Assembly: GCF_013391085.1 (NCBI RefSeq) | Contig: NZ_CP058334.1 | Location: 1,674,001-1,738,000, forward strand | Reading direction: 5' to 3' | From: Natronomonas halophila | Lineage (GTDB): Archaea; Halobacteriota; Halobacteria; Halobacteriales; Haloarculaceae | Length of the DNA: 64,000 bases | Shown here: positions 23,533 to 32,441 of the stretch, in pieces | Numbering within the stretch: the first letter of the stretch is position 1 | Layout of the letters: the number at the start of each line of letters is the position of its first letter | The notes under the pieces: model-generated | Database searches by the model: none | What the model was told of the DNA's origin: nothing | What the model saw: only the letters and a program-made list of their open reading frames with translations | Translations under genes and position numbers: made by a program

Positions 23533-23898
23533 ATGCTACACCTACTATCCGGCGGGCGGTTCTGCCCGCTGCCGAGTGCCGTCGAGGCACAGAAGAAAAT
23601 CAGCGCCGCGACGTTCGAGTTGGTGTCGACCGGGTCGACGATGCACCACGAGACCATCGCCGCCGCCCGCGCGATGACCCAGCTCAATCTCAGTTCGGCC
23701 GAGGAGACCACCGGTATCCGGTCGCCGCGGGCCCACGACACGATAGACGACGGCTTCGACACCATCGAAGACGCCAGCAAGCGCGCCGAGGACCGCTTCT
23801 ACCGGGCGCTGCTGTCGGCCGGCCAACTGTCGGCCACCTACGCCGAGTTCGTCGACGCATCGGTCGAACGGGCCTGCCCGACCGCCAGCGATGAGTAA
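23533..23898 (+). CDS. Hypothetical helical protein
   Basis: 121 residues from ATG 23533. The part from about residue 23 (KISAATFELVSTGSTMHHET, then ARAMTQLNLSSAEETTGIRS) is helical and composition-typical for haloarchaea; EDRFYRALLSAGQLSATYAE suggests a helical bundle. The first 20 residues (MLHLLSGGRFCPLPSAVEA) look less typical, so a start further in is possible. No domain recognised. Convergent with the metalloprotease gene (12 bases apart). Confidence 0.6.
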   Translation: MLHLLSGGRFCPLPSAVEAQKKISAATFELVSTGSTMHHETIAAARAMTQLNLSSAEETTGIRSPRAHDTIDDGFDTIEDASKRAEDRFYRALLSAGQLSATYAEFVDASVERACPTASDE

Positions 23899-23910
23899 CG
23901 AGTCGCCCGC

Positions 23911-24921
23911 TCAGTCCCACCAGTTGCTTCGCCGTTCCTCGTAACTCGCCGAGGGCCTGAGCGGCTCGGGGAACTCGCCCGGTTCGGTGTGGCCGAACCC
24001 GGTCCCGAGCCAGCGGCCGACGTGCCACGCGACGGCGTCGGTATCGACGTCCACGAGGACGATTTCCAGACTCGTATACCGTTCGAGCGTGCCGTCCCCG
24101 TCGACGTCCTGTCCCGTGGTCCGCCCGCAGGAGCCGCCGCCGGTCCGGCAAGGGTCCGACTCGGCGAAGCGTATCGTGATATCCGCGCTGTCCGGAGTCT
24201 CCGCCCGGTAGAAGGTCACGTTCTCCGGGACCGTCCCACCGGCGCCGTCCATGTAGTAGTGCAGCGCGGCGCCGACCTGTCGTTCGGTGGCGTCCCACGC
24301 CGAATCGGGGACGCTCCCCTGGTCGATGTAGACGACGAGCCCCGGCTCTTCCCACGGGAGCGGTCGTTCGGTCGCGTTCGGCTTCGGCACCGTCGCCAGC
24401 CGGGTCCGCGCCTGCATCACTTCCTGTGGGGCGGCGTCGTGGGTCAGCCCCAGCGTGTGCCCGAGTTCGTGTTCGAGCACCTGTTCGGTCGATGCCGCCG
24501 AGAGACCGGTCCGGACCCGAACGTCGACGGGGCGGTCTATCTGTCGGGTGTCGGTCAGAACCGGCGCACAGCCGGCGGTGTGCTCATCGTCGCGGGATTT
24601 CCCACAGTCGGTCACCACGGGTTCGAACCGGACGTGGATGTCCGCGGTTTCGTTCGGCTCCGCCAGCCGAAAGCCCACGTCGTAGCCGGCGTACTGCCGG
24701 CTGTGTTCGGTCCAGAAGACCAGCGCCCCGTGGACCGCCGACTCGTAGTCGCGGTCGGCGTCCGCCGGTGCCTCGTAACTGACCGATAACACGTCGTCAC
24801 GCCAGGGGTTGTCCGGGTCACCGTCGTAGCCGTCGCCGGTACCCATCCCGCCGGGGTTCAGGGGCCCGACACACCCCGAAAGCAGGAGAACCGTTGCGAC
24901 CGCAACCACCCGCCAGTGCAT
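23911..24921 (-). CDS. Exported metzincin-like zinc metalloprotease lipoprotein
   Basis: 336 residues from the ATG at 24921: MHWRVVAVATVLLLSGC is a Sec signal with lipobox (Cys17), so it is membrane-anchored outside the cell. The zinc motif HExxHxxGxxH is complete in LEHELGHTLGLTHDAAPQEV (near residue 163), and MQAR a few residues on may supply the Met-turn, as in matrixins (M10). A second region (about 200-320: GLVVYIDQGSVPDSAWDATE, YYMDGAGGTVPENVTFY, VDTDAVAWHVGRWLG TGFGH) looks like a degenerate repeat of the same domain with a partial zinc site. The longer ORF upstream runs through RNase P RNA and was rejected. Substrate unknown. Confidence 0.82.
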   Translation of the reverse strand: MHWRVVAVATVLLLSGCVGPLNPGGMGTGDGYDGDPDNPWRDDVLSVSYEAPADADRDYESAVHGALVFWTEHSRQYAGYDVGFRLAEPNETADIHVRFEPVVTDCGKSRDDEHTAGCAPVLTDTRQIDRPVDVRVRTGLSAASTEQVLEHELGHTLGLTHDAAPQEVMQARTRLATVPKPNATERPLPWEEPGLVVYIDQGSVPDSAWDATERQVGAALHYYMDGAGGTVPENVTFYRAETPDSADITIRFAESDPCRTGGGSCGRTTGQDVDGDGTLERYTSLEIVLVDVDTDAVAWHVGRWLGTGFGHTEPGEFPEPLRPSASYEERRSNWWD

Positions 24922-25001
24922 TATCCGCGGTATCGCCTGTGGGTAAAAAGAGGGTTTCGCCGGTTCGGGGCGCCGAGCCGCGGCGCTGGTGGCGTAAAAT
25001 C

Positions 25002-25396
25002 GGCTGAGGATAGTAAGCCCCCTTCTGTTTCTACCCGGCATTCGGCTGAGCACCCGTCTGTGTGTCCGGGCTACCTTAGTCGACGGGCTTGCACCGGCGA
25101 GGATTCGCCGTTCCATCCGTTCCCACTCGTCAGCGTGGCCTCGAGAGGCCACGTCATCCCTCGACGGGTTAGCTCCCTTCCCTTACGGGTCGGTTCGCGC
25201 GCTTGCGGCGGAACCGCAAGCGCCATAGGCCGCCGATGGCGGCCCACGCGTCTCATCGGTCGGAGTGGGCGGTCTCGTTTCTGTTCCAGAGCCAGCGGTC
25301 TCCCGCTCCGGGCTTGCGCCCGGTCACCTGCCCGGACGGTGGGGGGACTTTCCTCATGCCCGCATGTGCGGGCACGGGGACCGGGCATCCTCTTCC
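25002..25396 (-). ncRNA. rnpB: RNase P RNA (archaeal type A)
   Basis: The minus strand carries the conserved RNase P RNA blocks in order: GCGGGCATGAGGAAAGTCC at about 25350, GAACAGAAACGAGACCG near 25280, and at the 3' end GTAGAAACAGAAGGGGGCTT then ACTATCCTC. Terminal pairing GAGGAT (25387-25392) with ATCCTC (25006-25011) forms helix P1. Length about 395 bases fits halophile RNase P RNAs. It processes the 5' ends of pre-tRNAs with Pop5/Rpp proteins. A CTTAAG about 30 bases upstream may be the TATA element. Exact ends are estimates. Confidence 0.92.
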
Positions 25397-25459
25397 ACTG
25401 ATAAGTAGATGGGTCGGCCGCTTAAGGGGTTCGGTGGGGAGGACCACCCGACCGGACGG

Positions 25460-26824
25460 TCACCTTCGAAGCCGCCGGTAGAGCCCCGCCAGTCCGAGGC
25501 CGCACAGCCCTGCGGCCGCGCCGAGACCGGCGCCGTCCCCGCTCGTCTCGGTCCCCGTCGGCGTCGTATCCAGCGGCCCACCGGGGTCCGGGAAGGCGTA
25601 GATTCGGGCGCCCTCCGCGGGCGTCTCGAGGCTGTTGTCCTGCCAACTGCTCCCGATGACGGCGTCGCCGGCCCGCTGAGCCGTCCAGAAACTCGTCGTC
25701 TCCGAATCCCGCCAGTGGGCCAGTTCTTCGGGGTCGGTCGGGTCCGTGACGTCGTGGACCTTCAGGCCGCCGCGGTACCACGATGTGTAGAGGCGGTCGC
25801 CGACGAACTCGAAGTTGTGCGACGTCGTCCAGACGCCGCCGCGGAACTGTGCGTCGCTCGTCGGCGGCGCTTCGATGCGCGACAGTCGCTCCTCGTCGGC
25901 GGCGTTCCACAACTCCACGCCGCCGAGGTCGCTCGTCGGGGCGTCGGCTTCCTCGCCCCATGCCTCCTCGTTGAGCGCGACGAGGTCGCTGTCGACGCCC
26001 CGCTGTGGCATCGCGAAGTGGTCGTTGCCGGGCAGATAGAGCCGGCGTTCCAATGCCTCCGAATCGCTGAGTCCCGCCCGCGATTCGGGGTCCTGTCCCC
26101 GGAGGCCGACGATGGGCGTCGGGTCGCTCGGATCCGACACGTCGATGAGCCACGTACCGGCGTCCCAGTAGGAGACGTAGACCACCTCGTTTTCGACCCA
26201 CACATCGTGGATTTCGTACATCTTCCAGTAGACGTCGGCCCAGCGGTCGTCCGTGTCGAGAATCGACCACCGGCCCACCTCCTCGCCCGATTCGATGTCG
26301 ACACAGACCAGCGGGTTTCCCTCGCCGTTGTTGCCACAGAGGTACAGCGTCTCGCCGTCGGTGGTGAGGTTGTGATGGTAGAAGTCGGTCTCGTATGTCA
26401 GGACGTGCTGGGGGTCAGCGGGGTCGGAGACATCGAAGACGACGGCGGCGTAGGTGGTCCCCGAGTGGGTGTTCGGCGGCCCGCCAACGGCGTAGTAATC
26501 GCCGCCGACCTTGCCGTCGTAGATACCCGACAGCGGGCCCTGGCGATGGTCGGCGAGCAGGTCGGTGCGTTCGGCGAGCACGGTGAGGTCGGTCGGGTCC
26601 GAGACGTCGACGGTGGCGAAACCGTCGGTGGTGGCGACGTAGGCGACGCCGTCGTCGACGACCAGTTCCTTGGCCCCCGGCAGCGAGAGGTTATCGAGCG
26701 GGTCGAAGCCGCCGCCGGCCTCGCTATCGCCGCCGCCGTGACCCTCGTGGGCGGCGGCGCCCCCGGCGAGCGCGAGACTCGAGGCGCTGGCGAGGCAGGT
26801 CTTCAGCAGCGACCGACGGTGCAT
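25460..26824 (-). CDS. Exported LVIVD-repeat beta-propeller protein with C-terminal anchor
   Basis: 454 residues from the ATG at 26824. A Tat signal (MHRRSLLKTCLASASSLALA) is followed by EGHGGGDSEAGGG and a propeller built from LVIVD-type repeats such as VDVSDPTDLTVL, FDVSDPADPQHVL, IDVSDPSDPTPIV and HDVTDPTDPEELA. The C-terminus has a Thr/Gly linker and a hydrophobic helix ending YRRLRR, a tail that would hold the protein at the membrane. It has no enzyme motif; the family is mostly of unknown function, probably binding. Upstream of and co-oriented with rnpB; divergent from an SDR gene. A longer frame reaching 27676 is a shadow. Confidence 0.8.
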   Translation of the reverse strand: MHRRSLLKTCLASASSLALAGGAAAHEGHGGGDSEAGGGFDPLDNLSLPGAKELVVDDGVAYVATTDGFATVDVSDPTDLTVLAERTDLLADHRQGPLSGIYDGKVGGDYYAVGGPPNTHSGTTYAAVVFDVSDPADPQHVLTYETDFYHHNLTTDGETLYLCGNNGEGNPLVCVDIESGEEVGRWSILDTDDRWADVYWKMYEIHDVWVENEVVYVSYWDAGTWLIDVSDPSDPTPIVGLRGQDPESRAGLSDSEALERRLYLPGNDHFAMPQRGVDSDLVALNEEAWGEEADAPTSDLGGVELWNAADEERLSRIEAPPTSDAQFRGGVWTTSHNFEFVGDRLYTSWYRGGLKVHDVTDPTDPEELAHWRDSETTSFWTAQRAGDAVIGSSWQDNSLETPAEGARIYAFPDPGGPLDTTPTGTETSGDGAGLGAAAGLCGLGLAGLYRRLRR

Positions 26825-26917
26825 TCGCCCGAGATTGGGCGTGGGTGCGCCTATGCTTTCCGGCCCGGCGTCGTCGGGCGGGACAGCTATTTGCCCGCAC
26901 CGCCCCGAGACGGGCGT

Positions 26918-27655
26918 ATGATTCGACCGGACTGTTCGGGACGGGTCGCCCTGGTCACCGGCAGCGCGAAAGGCGTCGGCCGTGCGTTCGCGCTCGCGTT
27001 GGCCGACGCGGGCGCGGACGTGGCCGTCCACTACCACAGCAGCGACGCCGAGGCCGAAGCCACCGCCGAGGAGGCCCGCGACCGCGGCGTCAACGCCGTC
27101 ACCGTGCAGGCGGACGTGACCGCCCCCGACTCCGTCGATGCGTGTTTCGAGACCATCGAAACGGAACTCGGCAGCGTCGATATTCTCGTCAACAACGTCG
27201 GCGAGTTCGCGCCCGACCACTGGGCGGACATCGACCTCGACACCTGGCAGATGGTCATGGATACGAACCTGACGGGGACGATGCTCTGTTCGAAGCGCGC
27301 GCTGGGACCGATGCGCGATGCCGGATGGGGCCGCATCGTCAACGTCGGCTACGCATCGGCCGAACGGGCCTCCGTCTCGCCGACCAACTTCCCCTATTTC
27401 GTCGCCAAGACGGGCGTGCTCATGTTCACGCGGATGCTCGCCGCCGAGACACAGGACGACGGCATCACCGTCAATGCAGTATCGCCGTACGTCGTCGAGA
27501 CCAGCGACGCCTTCCCCGAGGAGGCCCCCCGCGGCCGGTGGGCCAAACCCGAAGACCTCGTGGCGGCGCTGCTGTTCTTCGTCGACGAATCGACCGAATA
27601 CATCAGCGGCGAGAACGTCGAAATCGACGGAGGATGGCTTCCCGAATCGGTATGA
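26918..27655 (+). CDS. Short-chain dehydrogenase/reductase (FabG-like)
   Basis: 245 residues from ATG 26918 (MIRPDCSGRVALVTGSAKGV). NAD(P)-binding TGSAKGVGRA, NNVGEFAP in place of NNAG, and the active-site pair in FPYFVAKTG (Tyr and Lys four apart) are present, as is the C-terminal SGENVEIDGGW typical of 3-ketoacyl-ACP-reductase-like SDRs. The Ser of the catalytic triad is replaced by the segment NVGYASAE, which still offers Ser two residues later; alignment is needed. Substrate unknown. Not closely related to the SDR at 2323. Divergent from the LVIVD gene; no partner gene in operon. Confidence 0.85.
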   Translation: MIRPDCSGRVALVTGSAKGVGRAFALALADAGADVAVHYHSSDAEAEATAEEARDRGVNAVTVQADVTAPDSVDACFETIETELGSVDILVNNVGEFAPDHWADIDLDTWQMVMDTNLTGTMLCSKRALGPMRDAGWGRIVNVGYASAERASVSPTNFPYFVAKTGVLMFTRMLAAETQDDGITVNAVSPYVVETSDAFPEEAPRGRWAKPEDLVAALLFFVDESTEYISGENVEIDGGWLPESV

Positions 27656-27675
27656 ATTGTGAATCGGCGAACACA

Positions 27676-27683
27676 TTCATAAG
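27676..27683 (+). promoter_or_regulatory. TATA-like box for the pilin-like gene
   Basis: TTCATAAG 27-34 bases before the ATG at 27710, in a locally AT-rich stretch. Confidence 0.45.
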
Positions 27684-27709
27684 CCCCGATATTCAACCAT
27701 CTATCGTAC

Positions 27710-28768
27710 ATGCTCGGTGACCGCCCCGCGAGCGAGCGGGGTCAACTACTCGTCATTACGGCGCTCGTTCTCGCCGTAGTGCTGGTCGGACTGGCTCTAG
27801 TTCTCAACTCCGCGATTTACACGGAGAACCTCTCGACGCGCCAGAGTACCGACAGCGTCGGCGTCACCACGGCCATCGGGACGGGCGAAGCCGAAATCGA
27901 GCGTGCCATCCACCACGTCAACCGGCATAATAACTCCTCGAACCCCAAGGTCAACCGAGCGTTCGACGACGCCATTCGCGACCTCAACAACGACACCAAC
28001 GACGAGTACGCCAAGCGCGGGACGAGCTATCGGTTCCAGGTGACCGACCGGACCAACGGCACCCACCTCAAACACACCAACAGTTCGAAGAGTTTCGTCT
28101 CCGGTGGGTCGAACTCCGGGCAGGGTGACTGGCTGCTTGCCGGAAGCGTTCCTCATCTTCGTGATTATCGGATGACTGTTCAGCCGCGATACCTGTATAC
28201 CGGCAGTGACCTCACTATCGATATCCTGATGAACAATGCTTTCCGGGTGAACATGACTGGCGAGGACCAAAGCGGTAGCGAGGTGACGTGGGAAGTCTAC
28301 GTCTACGAGAACGATACGGGCGACGTGGTAGTCGTCGGCGCCAACGAAACGGAACTCCTGAGCGAGGACACTATCGAAGACCTGACCACGTTTGAGGATG
28401 GCTGTCGGGCGGTGACGAGTAGCGACGACGAAGACGTCACCCTCGATTTCACGAACGGAACGGTTTCGGGACAATCCTGTTCGGGGCTGGCGTTTCAGGA
28501 CCACTTCGAAGGCCCAATTTCGATTCGATACGAGAACGCCGACGATAACGAAACCCTCGCCGAATCACGTAGCGGCGGCACCTATGAACTCGCCATCGGC
28601 ACCACTGACTACGAGGACCAGCACTTCCACAACGCCACCGAGGACCAGTCCCCCTACGCCACCCATATCATCTACAGCGCCCGCGTCGAGAGCCACTACG
28701 CCCGCGCCGATATCACCCACAGCAGGACCATGCGCCTCTATCCGGGTATAGAGACGTACGTCGGATAG
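27710..28768 (+). CDS. Membrane-anchored extracellular protein of the haloarchaeal pilin-like DUF7261 type
   Basis: 352 residues. A short charged N-terminus ERGQ is followed by one hydrophobic helix (LLVITALVLAVVLVGLALVL) and then an entirely extracellular region rich in Asn, Thr and Asp with many N-x-S/T sites (NNSSN, NGTH, NMTG, NETE, NATE). This N-terminus recalls the haloarchaeal pilin-like proteins usually encoded together with type IV pilus ATPase/membrane genes (annotated DUF7261 and relatives, from memory). Here no pilus genes are adjacent. Codon use is less GC-rich than its neighbours in the middle of the gene. Role in adhesion or pilus assembly is inference. Confidence 0.7.
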   Translation: MLGDRPASERGQLLVITALVLAVVLVGLALVLNSAIYTENLSTRQSTDSVGVTTAIGTGEAEIERAIHHVNRHNNSSNPKVNRAFDDAIRDLNNDTNDEYAKRGTSYRFQVTDRTNGTHLKHTNSSKSFVSGGSNSGQGDWLLAGSVPHLRDYRMTVQPRYLYTGSDLTIDILMNNAFRVNMTGEDQSGSEVTWEVYVYENDTGDVVVVGANETELLSEDTIEDLTTFEDGCRAVTSSDDEDVTLDFTNGTVSGQSCSGLAFQDHFEGPISIRYENADDNETLAESRSGGTYELAIGTTDYEDQHFHNATEDQSPYATHIIYSARVESHYARADITHSRTMRLYPGIETYVG

Positions 28769-28812
28769 CCGCAACCGACAGGGTTTCACTCGGCCAGTTC
28801 CTCGACCCGATA

Positions 28813-31746
28813 ATGACTGACGACATCGTCGTCCGCGGTGCCTCCGAGCACAACCTGAAGGACATCGACGTGTCCATTCCCCGCGAGGAGTTCACCGTCG
28901 TCACCGGCCTTTCGGGGTCGGGGAAATCCTCGCTCGCGTTCGAAACCGTCTACGCCGAGGGCCAGCGCCGCTACATCGAATCGCTGTCCGCCTACGCGCG
29001 TAACTTCCTCGGGCAGATGGACAAACCGCAGGTGGAAAACGTCGAGGGGCTGTCGCCGGCCATCTCCATCGACCAGAAGAACGCCGCGAACAACCCACGC
29101 TCGACGGTCGGGACCGTCACCGAACTCCACGACTACCTCCGCCTGCTGTACGCCCGCGTCGGGACGCCGCACTGTCCCGAATGCGGCCGCGAAGTCGGCG
29201 AGCAGAGCGCCCAGCAGATGGTTCGCCGCCTGCTGGAACTGCCGGAGGGGACCCGCGCGAAAATCGGGGCGCCCGTCGTCCGCGACCAGAAAGGCGCCTT
29301 CGAGGACCGCTTCGACGAACTCGTTTCGGAGGGGTACACCCGCGTCGAAGTCGACGGCGAGGAGTACGACCTCTCTATCGAGACGCCGGACCTCGACGAC
29401 AATTACGACCACACCATCGACGTCATCGTCGACCGCGTGAAACTCGAAGAGGACGCCCGCTCGCGTATCACCGACTCCGTCGAAACCGCGCTTGAGGAAG
29501 CCGACGGCGTCCTGAAGGTCATCCTCCCTGACCCACCGGAAGACGCCGATATCGGCACCCAGTCCCGCAGCACTGGCGACCTCGCAGGCGACGATGACGA
29601 CCGCCTCGTCGCCGAGTTCTCCGAGGAACTGGCCTGTACCCACTGTGGTATCGACCTGCCGGAAATCGAGACCCGCTCCTTCTCCTTTAACTCGCCGCAC
29701 GGCGCCTGTCCGGAGTGTGAGGGCATCGGTGAGACGAAGGAGGTTGACGAGGACCTCGTCGTCACCGACCCCTCCAAGCCCATCAAGAACGTCTTCGAGC
29801 CGTGGAGCTACAACCGCTCGTACTACCGGACGCGCCTCGATAGCGTCGCCGAGCACTTCGGCGTCAGCGTCGACACACCCTTCGAGGACCTCGACGAGGA
29901 CGTCCAACGGCAGTTCCTCTACGGGACCGACGAGGAGGTCGTCTTCAAACGGCAGACGAAGAACGGCACCCGACGCAAGGAAAAGCGCTTCGAGGGCGTC
30001 ATCCCGAACCTCGACCGCCGCTACATCGAGACGGACTCGGAATCCACCCGCGAGCACATCGAGGACTACATGGCGACGACGACGTGTCCGGCCTGCGAGG
30101 GGACGCGACTCAAGCCCGAATCCCGCGCTGTCCTCGTCGCTGGCACCTCGATTACGGCCGTCAACCAACTCTCCATCGGCGACGCCTTGGAGCACTTCGA
30201 GAACCTCGATGCGGACCTCGATTCGCGCGAGCGGAAAATCGCCGAGGAGATTCTCAAGGAAATCCGCGCCCGCCTCGGCTTCATGGAGGAGGTCGGCCTC
30301 GAATACCTGACCCTGGACCGAGAGGCCTCGACGCTTTCCGGCGGCGAAAGCCAGCGAATCCGACTCGCCACGCAGGTCGGGTCGGGCCTCGTCGGCGTCC
30401 TCTACGTGCTTGACGAACCTTCCATCGGCCTCCACCAGCGGGACAACGACAAACTGCTGGACACCCTCGAAGGCCTCCGCGATTTGGGCAACACGCTCGT
30501 CGTCGTCGAACACGACGAGGAGACGATGTGGCGCGCGGACAACGTCATCGACATGGGTCCCGGACCCGGCAAGCGCGGCGGCGAAGTCGTCGCCAACGGC
30601 GACGTCGAGGACGTGATGGCCGCCGAGGAGTCCGTGACGGGGGATTACCTCTCCGGCGAACGGCGGATTCCGGTGCCCGACGAGCGCCGCGACGCCGACG
30701 GCTATCTCACGGTGCGGGGCGCCCGCCAGCACAACCTCAAGGACCTCGACGTCGATTTCCCGCTGGGCTCTTTCACCGCGATTACCGGGGTTTCGGGGTC
30801 CGGCAAGTCGACGCTGCTGCACGAGATTCTTTATAAGGGTCTCGTCAAGCGGATGAACGACACCGACGTCTTCCCCGGTGAGCACGACGACATCGAGGGC
30901 ATCGAGAACATCGAGACGGTCCGGCTCATCGACCAGTCGCCCATCGGCCGGACGCCACGCTCCAATCCGGCCACCTACACCAACGTCTTCGACCACATCC
31001 GCGAACTCTTCGCGGAGACCAAACTCTCGAAACAGCGCGGCTACAAGAAGGGCCGCTTCTCCTTCAACGTCAAGGGCGGTCGCTGTGAGTCCTGTGGCGG
31101 TCAGGGGACCGTCAAAATCGACATGAACTTCCTCAGCGACGTCTACGTCCCCTGCGAGGAATGTGAGGGTGCCCGCTACAACGACGAAACCCTCGAAGTC
31201 ACCTACAAGGACGCGACCATCTCGGACGTCCTCGATATGGAAGTCGACGAGGCCTACGACTTCTTCGAGGGCCACTCCGGCATCCGGCGCCGCCTCCAGT
31301 TACTCAAGGACGTCGGCTTGGGGTACATGCGCCTCGGCCAGCCTTCGACGACGCTCTCCGGCGGGGAGGCCCAGCGAATCAAACTCGCCGAGGAGTTGGG
31401 CAAGAAGGACTCCGGCGAGACGCTCTACCTGCTGGACGAACCCACCACCGGCCTCCACAGCGAGGACGAGCGCAAACTCATCGACGTCCTCCATCGCCTG
31501 ACCGACGACGGCAACACCGTGGTCGTCGTCGAACACGAACTCGACCTCGTGAAGAACGCCGACCACATCGTCGACCTCGGCCCCGAGGGCGGCGAGAAGG
31601 GCGGCCAGTTGGTCGCCGAAGGCACCCCCGAAGACGTCGCCCAAACTGAGGAATCCCACACCGGCCGCTACCTCCGTGACCTGCTGCCGGCCGTCGACCT
31701 CGATGGGCCGCGGAGCGGGCGAGGGAAAGCGGCCGGGGACGACTGA
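28813..31746 (+). CDS. uvrA: Excinuclease ABC subunit A (UvrA)
   Basis: 977 residues, full length. UvrA is the damage-recognition ATPase of nucleotide excision repair, loading UvrB. Two ABC-type ATPases are present: Walker A GLSGSGKSSL (near residue 35) and GVSGSGKSTLL (near 665); signature LSGGESQRIRLA (near 515) and LSGGEAQRIKLA (near 852); Walker B VLYVLDEPSIGLH and LYLLDEPTTGLH. Zinc fingers: HCPEC/CTHCGIDL-CPEC in the first half and CESCGGQG-CEECEG in the second. UvrB and UvrC are not in the window. The start ATG gives MTDDIVVRGASEHNLKDIDV, as in the family. Confidence 0.97.
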   Translation: MTDDIVVRGASEHNLKDIDVSIPREEFTVVTGLSGSGKSSLAFETVYAEGQRRYIESLSAYARNFLGQMDKPQVENVEGLSPAISIDQKNAANNPRSTVGTVTELHDYLRLLYARVGTPHCPECGREVGEQSAQQMVRRLLELPEGTRAKIGAPVVRDQKGAFEDRFDELVSEGYTRVEVDGEEYDLSIETPDLDDNYDHTIDVIVDRVKLEEDARSRITDSVETALEEADGVLKVILPDPPEDADIGTQSRSTGDLAGDDDDRLVAEFSEELACTHCGIDLPEIETRSFSFNSPHGACPECEGIGETKEVDEDLVVTDPSKPIKNVFEPWSYNRSYYRTRLDSVAEHFGVSVDTPFEDLDEDVQRQFLYGTDEEVVFKRQTKNGTRRKEKRFEGVIPNLDRRYIETDSESTREHIEDYMATTTCPACEGTRLKPESRAVLVAGTSITAVNQLSIGDALEHFENLDADLDSRERKIAEEILKEIRARLGFMEEVGLEYLTLDREASTLSGGESQRIRLATQVGSGLVGVLYVLDEPSIGLHQRDNDKLLDTLEGLRDLGNTLVVVEHDEETMWRADNVIDMGPGPGKRGGEVVANGDVEDVMAAEESVTGDYLSGERRIPVPDERRDADGYLTVRGARQHNLKDLDVDFPLGSFTAITGVSGSGKSTLLHEILYKGLVKRMNDTDVFPGEHDDIEGIENIETVRLIDQSPIGRTPRSNPATYTNVFDHIRELFAETKLSKQRGYKKGRFSFNVKGGRCESCGGQGTVKIDMNFLSDVYVPCEECEGARYNDETLEVTYKDATISDVLDMEVDEAYDFFEGHSGIRRRLQLLKDVGLGYMRLGQPSTTLSGGEAQRIKLAEELGKKDSGETLYLLDEPTTGLHSEDERKLIDVLHRLTDDGNTVVVVEHELDLVKNADHIVDLGPEGGEKGGQLVAEGTPEDVAQTEESHTGRYLRDLLPAVDLDGPRSGRGKAAGDD

Positions 31747-31841
31747 GGTCTACTTTTCGCACGGCCGACTTCGCCGCACGCTGGGGCGGATACCCGTGGT
31801 CGGCCTCGCGAGCGCGATACTACTTAAAATAGCGTGTGGTC

Positions 31842-32009
31842 TCAGGCCGCCGCTTCGAGTTCTACAGCGTCGTCGGACTGTATCCACGCCCGGTGGTTTT
31901 CCCGGTCGTAGATGACGAGTTCGCCGGATTCGAGTTCGATATCGACACACCGGTCTGCGGGAACCGGGGGACTGGCCTCGCTGGCGTCGTCTTCGAGCGG
32001 CGGTGTCAT
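31842..32009 (-). CDS. Small acidic protein (DUF7331-like)
   Basis: 55 residues: MTPPLEDDASEASPPVPADR, then CVDIELESGELVIYDRENHR and AWIQSDDAVELEAAA. The motif VIYDRENHRAWIQSD matches my memory of a small haloarchaeal family annotated DUF7331; not verified. A compact beta-hairpin protein is likely. It is missing from most automatic ORF lists because of length. The palindrome GGCGATATCGCC lies about 20-31 bases before the start and could be an operator. Convergent with uvrA; the gap between (31747-31841) has a possible degenerate trace of the hairpin element. Confidence 0.7.
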   Translation of the reverse strand: MTPPLEDDASEASPPVPADRCVDIELESGELVIYDRENHRAWIQSDDAVELEAAA

Positions 32010-32133
32010 TGGTGGGTCACGGGCGATATCGCCCTACAGGAGACGATTGATGGGCGATATTGATAAATGTTACCACGGTACATGATTGGTGACTTTGCAA
32101 GCGGTGAAGTACCGTGAGGCCGTTCAGCCGTGT

Positions 32134-32373
32134 ATGAGTGGCTCGAACGTCGTCGAATCCGGCGAATACACGGCGGATGAACTTCTGGAGCGGTTGCGCG
32201 AGGGCGAACGCCTCGTCGTCCGGACCGAGGTCCTCGGCAACCCCGAGGAGTTGACGCTCCGCTACGACGGCGAGACGTACTACTGTGATACGCCGACGAC
32301 GCTCCACAAACACGAGACGGCCGAGGAGATGCGCGAGTGCATGCGGCACTACGGCTACGTCACGGCGGCGTGA
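32134..32373 (+). CDS. Small haloarchaeal hypothetical protein
   Basis: 79 residues from ATG 32134 (MSGSNVVESGEYTADELLER). The body VVRTEVLGNPEELTLRYDGE and YYCDTPTTLHKHETAEEMRE CMRHYGY is predicted beta strands then a helix, and looks like a conserved small domain. One Cys in YYCDTP and one in RECMRH. The in-frame ATG 16 codons upstream is less likely (basic residues, no TATA). Function unknown. It lies 68 bases before threonine synthase on the same strand and may be co-transcribed. Confidence 0.65.
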   Translation: MSGSNVVESGEYTADELLERLREGERLVVRTEVLGNPEELTLRYDGETYYCDTPTTLHKHETAEEMRECMRHYGYVTAA

Positions 32374-32441
32374 CCGCGCGGGTGCCAGCAGTATCGACGT
32401 GAAACGGCCCCTTTTTGCGACTCCGTACCGCAGGGCCAGTA

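Noticed and set aside
24922-25152. N-terminal extension of the metalloprotease ORF
   Set aside because: It runs through the RNase P RNA gene; the lipoprotein signal beginning at 24921 gives a clear start.
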